Part shown: positions 58,701-64,000 of the stretch, piece by piece
Layout of the letters: each line of letters begins with the position of its first letter
Numbering within the stretch: the first letter of the stretch is position 1
Source of the DNA: Streptomyces rubiginosohelvolus
GTDB taxonomy: Bacteria; Actinomycetota; Actinomycetes; Streptomycetales; Streptomycetaceae
Length of the DNA: 64,000 bases
Direction: 5' to 3'
Assembly: GCF_014649875.1 (NCBI RefSeq)
Contig: NZ_BMTW01000003.1
Span: forward strand, 62,001 to 126,000
The notes under the pieces: generated by a model
What the model was told of the DNA's origin: nothing
The model's input: only the letters and a program-made list of their open reading frames with translations
Databases searched by the model: none
Position numbers and translations under genes: made by a program

Positions 58701-59533
58701 TTGGGGGCTCCAGAGGAATGGTGGGTGGTCCAGGGGTCGGTGACCTGCTTCGAGACATGGACCCGCAGGTCCCATCCGTGGCGGTCGGAAAGCGCGTCGA
58801 GCTGGGCCGCCGCCTGCTCGCACCAGGGCCACTCGGTGGCCCAGTGCGCGGCGTCGACGAGGCCGAGCGGCGAGTGCTGCACGGCCTCGGACGCCGGGTG
58901 GTGGCGCAGGTCGGCGGTGAGGAAGGCGTCGACGCCCGCGGCGCGCACGGCGTCGAAGAGGCTGTCGCCGGAGCCGCCGCTGACGGCGACGGTGCGCACG
59001 AGCGCCTCCGGGTCGCCGGCCAGCCGGATGCCCTGCGCGGTGGCGGGGAGCCGGGCGGCGGCGCGGGCGGCGAAGGCGGCCAGGGTCTCGGGGTGGTCGA
59101 GCTCGCAGATCCGGCCGAGTCCGCGCCGCCCGTGGGGGTCGGTGGGGTCCGGTACGAGGGGTCCGGTGACGCGCAGGTCCAGGGCGCCGGCCAGCGCGTC
59201 GGAGACGCCGGGGTCGGCGGTGTCGGCGTTGGTGTGCGCGACGTGGAGGGCGATGTCGTGCTTGATGAGGGTGTGGACGACCTTGCCCTTGAAGGTGTCG
59301 GCGGCGACCGTCGTCGTCCCGCGCAGATAGAGCGGGTGGTGGGTGACGATCAGCTGGGCGCCGAGCTCCAGGGCCTCGTCGGCGATCTCGCGGACCGGGT
59401 CGACGGCGAACAGCACCCGGTCGATCTCCGCGTCCGGGTCGCCGCAGACCGTCCCGACCGCGTCCCATCCCTCGGCCCGCTCGGGTGGCCAGAGGGCGTC
59501 GAGGGCGGCGATGACTTCAGACAGACGGGGCAC
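58697..59533 (-). CDS. Nif3-like dinuclear metal protein
   Basis: A 278-residue NIF3/YbgI family protein. Metal-binding motifs are LIVTHHPLYLRG, HVAHTNADTADPG and the C-terminal HWATEWPWCEQAA (His, Glu). The family has been linked to GTP cyclohydrolase 1 type 2 activity in name only; its function is unresolved. GTG 59533 is chosen because TAGCCT (59541-59546) lies 7 bp upstream, suggesting a leaderless mRNA. It starts a tight operon of Nif3, zinc ribbon, RNase H-phosphatase and TauE. Confidence 0.88.
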   Translation of the reverse strand: MPRLSEVIAALDALWPPERAEGWDAVGTVCGDPDAEIDRVLFAVDPVREIADEALELGAQLIVTHHPLYLRGTTTVAADTFKGKVVHTLIKHDIALHVAHTNADTADPGVSDALAGALDLRVTGPLVPDPTDPHGRRGLGRICELDHPETLAAFAARAAARLPATAQGIRLAGDPEALVRTVAVSGGSGDSLFDAVRAAGVDAFLTADLRHHPASEAVQHSPLGLVDAAHWATEWPWCEQAAAQLDALSDRHGWDLRVHVSKQVTDPWTTHHSSGAPN

Positions 59534-59652
59534 GGGGGAAAGGCTACCTGTCCGGGGTGGTCCGCCGCCCCTGGCCGCCGGACCTGTACGCGAGGACCGG
59601 CGGCCGGACACGAATCGTTACGTCAGAGGTCGTCGCCTTCTCGGTGACGCGG

Positions 59653-60690
59653 TCACTTCGCCAGGTCCGCGCGGAGGTCGTCGAGGACCAGGTCGGCCGA
59701 GGTGACGCCGAGGCCCAGGTACCAGGTCTCGTCGGAGACGTCCTTGGCCCGGCCCTCCCTCACGGCCTTCAGGTTCTTCCACAGCGGGTTGGACCGGGCG
59801 GTGTCGCGCTGGGTGGCCTTCGGGTCGCCGTAGACGCCGGTGAAGATCCAGTCGGCGTCCGCCTCGTCGATCTTCTCCGGGCTGATCTCGGCGGCGAGGT
59901 CGTCGATCTGCTGGTTCTCCGGACGCGGAAGACCGACGTCTTCGAGGATCGTGCCGATGAACGAGGCCTTGGCGTAGAGCCGGAGGCGGTCGGGCATGTA
60001 GCGGACCATGGACACGGTCGGCTTGTCCGGGCCGATGTCGTCGCCGAGCTTCTCGGCCTTCTTCTCGTACGCGGCGAGCGCGGACTCGGCCTGCTGGGTG
60101 CGGTCCAGCGCCTGGGCGTTGAGGAGGTAGTTCTCCTTCCAGGTGAAGCCGGGGCGGATGGAGAACACCGTGGGCGCGATCTTGGACAGCTCGTCGTACT
60201 TGTCCGCGGCGCGGAGCTGGCTGCCGAGGATCAGGTCCGGCCGCAGGCCCGCGATGGCTTCGAGGTTGAGGCTGTTGATCGTGCCGACGCTCTTCGGTGC
60301 GCCCGCGTCCTTCTTCAGGTACGAGGGAATGGCCGCGTCGCCCTCGCTGGGGGCGTAGCCGACCGGCTTCAGGCCCAGCGACACCACGTTGTCGAACTCG
60401 CCGACGTCCAGCACGACCACACGCTGCGGCGCGGCCTTGATCTCGGTCTTCCCCATGGCGTGGGTGACCGTACGGGGGAACTCGCCGGCCTTCGCGTCCG
60501 TGCCGTACGACGCGGTCTTCTTCGCCGCGTCCGCGAAGTCCTTGCCGCCCGTGGCGACGGCGGCCTTCTTGCCGCCGTCGGCCTTCGCCGCGTCCGCGTC
60601 CCCGCCGTCACCGCCTCCACAGGCGGACAGTGCGAGGGCGGCCGCCACGGCCAGGGCTGCTGCGGCGGTACCGCGGGGGCGTAGGGACAT
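59653..60690 (-). CDS. Siderophore-binding lipoprotein (FecB/FhuD type), orphan
   Basis: Extracytoplasmic ferric-siderophore receptor. The 345-residue protein has a lipoprotein signal (LAVAAALALSACGGG), a Gly/Asp/Lys-rich linker, then a class III binding fold: QRVVVLDVGEFDNVVSLGLKPVGYAPS, LRPDLILGSQL and FTGVYGDPKATQRD. No permease or ATPase lies beside it, so it must share a transporter encoded elsewhere. GGAG lies 6 bp before ATG 60690. A partial iron box (60710-60728) lies just upstream. Confidence 0.9.
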   Translation of the reverse strand: MSLRPRGTAAAALAVAAALALSACGGGDGGDADAAKADGGKKAAVATGGKDFADAAKKTASYGTDAKAGEFPRTVTHAMGKTEIKAAPQRVVVLDVGEFDNVVSLGLKPVGYAPSEGDAAIPSYLKKDAGAPKSVGTINSLNLEAIAGLRPDLILGSQLRAADKYDELSKIAPTVFSIRPGFTWKENYLLNAQALDRTQQAESALAAYEKKAEKLGDDIGPDKPTVSMVRYMPDRLRLYAKASFIGTILEDVGLPRPENQQIDDLAAEISPEKIDEADADWIFTGVYGDPKATQRDTARSNPLWKNLKAVREGRAKDVSDETWYLGLGVTSADLVLDDLRADLAK

Positions 60691-60709
60691 CACTTGCTCC
60701 AGCACGGGT

Positions 60710-60728
60710 GTTGGTTAGGGCCGCCTCA
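60710..60728. promoter_or_regulatory. Partial iron box upstream of the siderophore-binding gene
   Basis: GTTGGTTAGGGCCGCCTCA matches the consensus TTAGGTTAGGCTCACCTAA at 13 of 19 positions, best in the left half (GGTTAGG). It lies 20 bp before the start codon on the minus strand, downstream of a TATGGT -10-like element (60730-60735). Confidence 0.5.
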
Positions 60729-60877
60729 CCATAGACAGGACCACCTCCAGCAGCACACTCACCCCCTCCACCTCAGGAGAATCCGGGCATCGCCACCCTT
60801 ATGTGTGAAGTGCGGTGGCTCGTGTTGTTCGGCTGGAAGTGCGAAAACTAGCTTTCGTAGCCGGAGGTGACGAGTCC

Positions 60878-62224
60878 ATGACTGCCTGTGCCATCGAGGG
60901 TGGATCCGCCGGGGCCGCCGCGACGGCGGACCCGGAAGCGGAACCCGAACCGGAAGAGCCCGGAGAGCCCGCCAGGGCGGACGGCTCCGGCCTGCTGCCC
61001 GCATCCACCGCGGCCGGACAAGCGGACGAGGGGAACGGGGAAACCGAAGAAGCGGAAGCATCGTCCACGGTGACCGACGCACGGTCGCACGCCGACGCCC
61101 CACCGCCCCCCGGCGGCTTCACGCTCACCGCGGACGGCGCCTATGCCGCCCGGCTCACCGCGGCTCCCGGGCCGCCGGGCGAGCGCGCCTGGTACCCCGA
61201 GCGGTGGACGCTGGACGGGCCCGAGCCGTACGCGGTGCCCCTCCCCCTCGACCAGCCCGAGGAGCCGGACTCCGAGGTGTCCCCGCTCGCCGACGGGCGG
61301 GTGCTGATCCGGCGGAGGGTGGCGGACCGGCAGATGTTCTCGCTGCTCTACCCGACCGGGCCCGGGACCGGCGAACTCCTGCTGGGCGCGGTCGGATGCG
61401 CGGAGATGACCCTGCTGCCGCCGTCGCCGGACGGCCGATGCGTGTACGCCCAGGCGGCCGGCGCGGACCACACATCGCTGTGGCTGGTGGCGGGCGGCGC
61501 GTTCGGGCCCGAGGAGGTCGCGCGGATTCCCGGGCACTGCTCGGGCGGGGTGTGGCTGGACCGGGCGGGCCGGATGCTGGCACTGGACCGGCAGGAGCCG
61601 GGCGGCGGGCCGGTCAAGGCGGTCGCCGTCGACCTCGGGCGGCAGGGTGAGGTGACGCCGCTGCTCCAGATCGCGCCGGGGAGCGACGACCGGCTGCTGC
61701 TCGCGGACCCGGACAGCGGGCTGCTGCTGCTCCGCTCCGACGCCCCGGGCCACGACCGGCTCGGCTGGGGCGTGCTGGGGAGCTGCCTGCCCGTGAGGTT
61801 CCCCGAGTGCCTGCGCCTCCCGGACGTGGCGGTGACGCCGTTCGCGGTGCAGCCGGGCCAGATGCTGATGCCGGAGAGCTGCGCGGTGGCGCTGCGGATC
61901 GACGGGGCGCCGGGCAGCTGGGTGGGCGTCTGGCGTCCGGCGGGCCGGCAACTGCACCAGTTCGCGGCCCCGTTGGGCTGGGTGCCGGGTGCCGGGTACT
62001 GGAGCCGGGACGGCGTGCTGCGCCTGCCGTACGCGAACGGGGCGACGCCCTGCGGTGTGGCGCTGCTGGAAGCCCCCGAGGACGTGGAACCCTCCGCCGT
62101 GACCGGCCGTACGGGGGGCGGGGAAGGCGGAGGGGAACCGTCCGCCGCCGATGCCGCTCCTGCTGTGTGTAAGCCCGTTCCGTTGGGGCAGGCGCCTCTG
62201 CACGGAGCCGCTCGACCTGATTGA
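60878..62224 (+). CDS. Conserved hypothetical protein, cytosolic beta-propeller-like
   Basis: A 448-residue protein without signal or membrane segment. An acidic, disordered N-terminal region (AEPEPEEPGEPARADG and so on, to about residue 75) leads to repeated strand units (VSPLADGRVLIRRRVADRQ, LPPSPDGRCVYAQAAGADHTSLWLV, GGVWLDRAGRMLALDRQ, LLLADPDSGLLLLRSDAPG, GYWSRDGVLRLPYANGATPCG) typical of a WD40-like propeller. The family is not named. GGAGGTGA lies 7 bp before ATG 60878. It is divergent from the siderophore-binding gene. Confidence 0.78.
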   Translation: MTACAIEGGSAGAAATADPEAEPEPEEPGEPARADGSGLLPASTAAGQADEGNGETEEAEASSTVTDARSHADAPPPPGGFTLTADGAYAARLTAAPGPPGERAWYPERWTLDGPEPYAVPLPLDQPEEPDSEVSPLADGRVLIRRRVADRQMFSLLYPTGPGTGELLLGAVGCAEMTLLPPSPDGRCVYAQAAGADHTSLWLVAGGAFGPEEVARIPGHCSGGVWLDRAGRMLALDRQEPGGGPVKAVAVDLGRQGEVTPLLQIAPGSDDRLLLADPDSGLLLLRSDAPGHDRLGWGVLGSCLPVRFPECLRLPDVAVTPFAVQPGQMLMPESCAVALRIDGAPGSWVGVWRPAGRQLHQFAAPLGWVPGAGYWSRDGVLRLPYANGATPCGVALLEAPEDVEPSAVTGRTGGGEGGGEPSAADAAPAVCKPVPLGQAPLHGAARPD

Positions 62225-62353
62225 ATTCGGGGCCTGGGCTACGCGACCGTTCCGGGCGGGTACCGACGGTGACCGGGTCGGACGACGGTGGCGGGCCTTG
62301 CGACACACGTAGGCGCGACACAAGCAAGCGATCACAACGGGGTGACTTCCCAC

Positions 62354-62524
62354 ATGTCCGAAGCACGGACCGACACGACCCACCAGCGCCCGACGGGGGC
62401 GGACGAGGGGACTGGAACCGGTGGTTCCGGAAAGCACCGAGGGGGTGCGTCGGCGGAGAACACGTCGGTGCAGCCGCACGGCCGCCACCGCCGGCCCGTC
62501 GAAGCGGAATCCTCGGCGGCCTGA
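62354..62524 (+). CDS. Small hydrophilic protein, unknown
   Basis: A possible 56-residue protein (MSEARTDTTHQRPTGADEG, then Gly/Ser and GRHRRPVEAESSAA), disordered and charged. GGGGTGA lies about 9 bp before ATG 62354. A 19-bp-stem hairpin 20 bp after its stop supports a real transcript. I do not recognise it, and codon evidence is limited by its length. Confidence 0.45.
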   Translation: MSEARTDTTHQRPTGADEGTGTGGSGKHRGGASAENTSVQPHGRHRRPVEAESSAA

Positions 62525-62544
62525 ACCGCCTGGCAGTGCACTGA

Positions 62545-62586
62545 GGAGGGCCGGGACCGGCGGACGACCGCCGGTCCCGGCCCTCC
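62545..62586. terminator. Long perfect hairpin
   Basis: GGAGGGCCGGGACCGGCGG (62545-62563) pairs perfectly with 62568-62586, a 19-bp stem with a 4-nt loop (ACGA). It lies between the small gene and the convergent SDR gene. No U-run follows. Confidence 0.8.
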
Positions 62587-62669
62587 CGTGCGTACGCCGG
62601 CCCTCCGGTGCGTACCGGGGATTCGGTTCGTGCACGGGATACGGCTACGGCTACGTACACGGGATTGGG

Positions 62670-63617
62670 CTACCGCCGCTTCAGCCCCAGCACTTCGGCG
62701 GCGGCGAACGTCTCGTTCGGCGGCCGGTCCGCGTAGTACGGGGTGAGCAGTTCGTCGAGCTCCGCGAAGGTGAACGTCTCCTTCGCCGCGTCGAACCGGG
62801 CCGCCACCCGCGGCCGTTCGACGACGGCGACCATCCCCCCGTGGACGACGAGCACCTGCCCGTTGACCCCGGCCGCCGCCGGTGAGGCGAGATAGCCGAC
62901 GAGCGGGGAGACATGCTCGGGCGCCAGCGGGTCGAGGGTGCCGTCCGCCGGTTCCTGGAAGCCCGCGAAGACGTCCTCGGTCATCCGGGTCCGGGCGCGC
63001 GGGCAGATGGCGTTGGCGGTGACGCCGTACTTCGCGAGGGCGAGCGCGGTGGAGGTGGTGAGCCCGACGATGCCGCCCTTGGCCGCCGCGTAGTTGGGCT
63101 GCCCCGCCGAGCCCGCGAGGAACGCCTCCGACGAGGTGTTGACGATCCGCCCGTAGACCGGGCCGCCGGTGGCCTTGGAGCGGGTACGCCAGTGGGCGGC
63201 GGCGAAGTGCGTGGTGTTGAAGTGGCCCTTGAGGTGGACGCGGACCACCGAGTCCCATTCCTCCTCGGTCATCGAGAAGACCATCCGGTCGCGCAGGATG
63301 CCCGCGTTGTTGACCAGGATGTCGAGCCGGCCGTGGGCGGAGATCGCCGACTCGACGAGTTCGCGGGCCTGTTCGTGGTCGGACACGTCGCCGAGGTGGG
63401 CGACGGCCTGCCCGCCGGCCGCGCGGATCTCGGCGGCGACCTCCTCGGCGGGGGCGGCGGACGCCTCGCCCGAGCCGTCGCGGCCGGGCTGCCCGTAGTC
63501 GTTGACGACGACGGCCGCGCCGAGACGGGCCAGTTCGAGGGCTTCGGCGCGGCCGAGGCCGCGGCCCGCGCCGGTGACGATCGCGGACAGCCCGTCCAGC
63601 GGGAGGGGAAGTGACAT
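62670..63617 (-). CDS. SDR-family 3-hydroxyacyl-CoA dehydrogenase-like enzyme
   Basis: A 315-residue short-chain dehydrogenase. GLSAIVTGAGRGLGRAEALELARLGAAVVVNDYG, NNAGILRDRM, the catalytic NTSSEAFLAGSAGQPNYAAAKGG and PRARTRMTEDVF resemble the hydroxyacyl-CoA dehydrogenase unit of peroxisomal multifunctional enzyme type 2. Its roughly 60-residue tail after the SDR core (RVAARFDAAKETFTFAELDELL) fits this group. GAGGA lies 5 bp before ATG 63617. It follows a zinc alcohol dehydrogenase gene on the same strand, so a fatty acid or steroid oxidation operon is possible. Confidence 0.88.
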   Translation of the reverse strand: MSLPLPLDGLSAIVTGAGRGLGRAEALELARLGAAVVVNDYGQPGRDGSGEASAAPAEEVAAEIRAAGGQAVAHLGDVSDHEQARELVESAISAHGRLDILVNNAGILRDRMVFSMTEEEWDSVVRVHLKGHFNTTHFAAAHWRTRSKATGGPVYGRIVNTSSEAFLAGSAGQPNYAAAKGGIVGLTTSTALALAKYGVTANAICPRARTRMTEDVFAGFQEPADGTLDPLAPEHVSPLVGYLASPAAAGVNGQVLVVHGGMVAVVERPRVAARFDAAKETFTFAELDELLTPYYADRPPNETFAAAEVLGLKRR

Positions 63618-63651
63618 CACGGTCCTCGGCTTCCTTGGATGCGGGCGGGGT

Positions 63652-64000
63652 TCAGAGCTCGATGCAGGTACGCAGCGCCTCGCCCGTGCGCATCTGGTCC
63701 AGGGCGTCGTTGATCCCGTCCAGCCGGACCCGGTGGGTGATCATCGACTCCAGGTCGATACGGCCCGCCCGCCAGAGCGCGATGGCCCGCTCGTAGGAGC
63801 GCAGGACGTCCCCGCCGCCGTACATGGAGGGCAGGATGCGCTTCTCGTCGAAGAACAGCTCGAACATGTTGACCTGGAAGGTGTCGTCCATGGCCCCGGC
63901 CCCGACGACGCAGAGGGTGCCGCCGCGGCGGGTGTTCTCGTAGGCGGTGCGGGCGGTGGCGGACTTTCCGACGACCTCGAAGACGTAGTCGAAGCCTTCG
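63652..64000 (-). CDS. Zinc-containing alcohol dehydrogenase, C-terminal part (cut by window edge)
   Basis: The last 115 or so residues of a medium-chain dehydrogenase. The frame remains open to the edge at 64000 and reads EGFDYVFEVVGKSATARTAY, then RRGGTLCVVGAGAMDDTFQV (end of the Rossmann domain), KRILPSMYGGGDVLRSYERAIALWRAGRID and THRVRLDGINDALDQMRTGEALRTCIEL. The KRILPS-YGGG-D segment is typical of the mycothiol/NDMA-dependent alcohol dehydrogenase branch in actinobacteria. Its stop is 35 bp from the SDR start, so they are probably cotranscribed. The N-terminal zinc-binding half is outside the window. Confidence 0.85.
   Translation of the reverse strand, partial: EGFDYVFEVVGKSATARTAYENTRRGGTLCVVGAGAMDDTFQVNMFELFFDEKRILPSMYGGGDVLRSYERAIALWRAGRIDLESMITHRVRLDGINDALDQMRTGEALRTCIEL

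Noticed and set aside
62225-62353. Possible second short peptide between the propeller-like gene and the small protein
   Set aside because: No ribosome site and no coding bias in any frame; the small gene is called from ATG 62354 only.

Overview
The window is about 64 kb of very GC-rich, densely coded DNA. Codon use, TTG/GTG starts, the twin-arginine and lipobox leaders, a SARP/NB-ARC regulator, an F420:NADP oxidoreductase and the gene families present all point to a Streptomyces chromosome. The content looks like chromosomal core plus adaptive genes. I see no prophage, transposase, CRISPR array, defence island or complete biosynthetic cluster, and no tRNA or rRNA. The only structured RNA gene I can support is rnpB.

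Layout. 0-10 kb: copper oxidase, glutamine-dependent NAD synthetase, an MFS exporter, a membrane-anchored EEP phosphatase, a TetR/DHA2-MFS pair with a 19-bp operator, and panB. 10-20 kb: a DrrAB-type ABC exporter, a large SARP regulator divergent from an M50 membrane protease, an F420 reductase, an EntS-like MFS exporter and small proteins. 20-30 kb: methionine aminopeptidase, then a heme-iron acquisition block with heme oxygenase, two HtaA-domain surface proteins (one ending in a sortase-type LAATG signal) and the hmuTUV heme ABC importer. Iron-box-like operators lie in the two key promoters. 30-45 kb: a PrimPol-like protein, TetR regulators, dimethylargininase, an Rsm22-type ribosomal methyltransferase, a Bcr/CflA exporter, a Gfo/Idh/MocA oxidoreductase, a Tat-exported PhoD phosphatase, an SDR, a secreted lamin-tail-like protein, PhzF proteins and a TetR/MFS pair. 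45-50 kb: GNAT, GT2, then a LacI regulator followed by a lichenase gene whose promoter is bracketed by two LacI operators, and rnpB on the minus strand. 50-64 kb: Uma2, a MerR/membrane-protein operon, an RNB nuclease, yaaA, eda, a compact operon (Nif3, zinc ribbon, RNase H-phosphatase, TauE), an orphan siderophore-binding lipoprotein with an iron box, a conserved unknown, and an SDR followed by a truncated zinc alcohol dehydrogenase at the right edge.

How they work together. The clearest functional unit is heme use: surface capture (HtaA proteins), import (HmuTUV) and heme opening (heme oxygenase), apparently under iron-dependent repression. The second is beta-glucan use: a LacI repressor, its own operator and a secreted mixed-linkage glucanase. 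Several drug exporters sit beside TetR genes with visible operators. Many genes have a TANNNT element 6-8 bp before the start codon and no Shine-Dalgarno sequence, so leaderless transcripts look common. Two repeat families sit at gene 3' ends and supply stop codons and C-terminal codons: an 8-bp TGA-bearing microsatellite and the longer GCCGGACGGGCTG family.

All functional calls rest on reading the translations and on motif knowledge. No database search or folding program was run.
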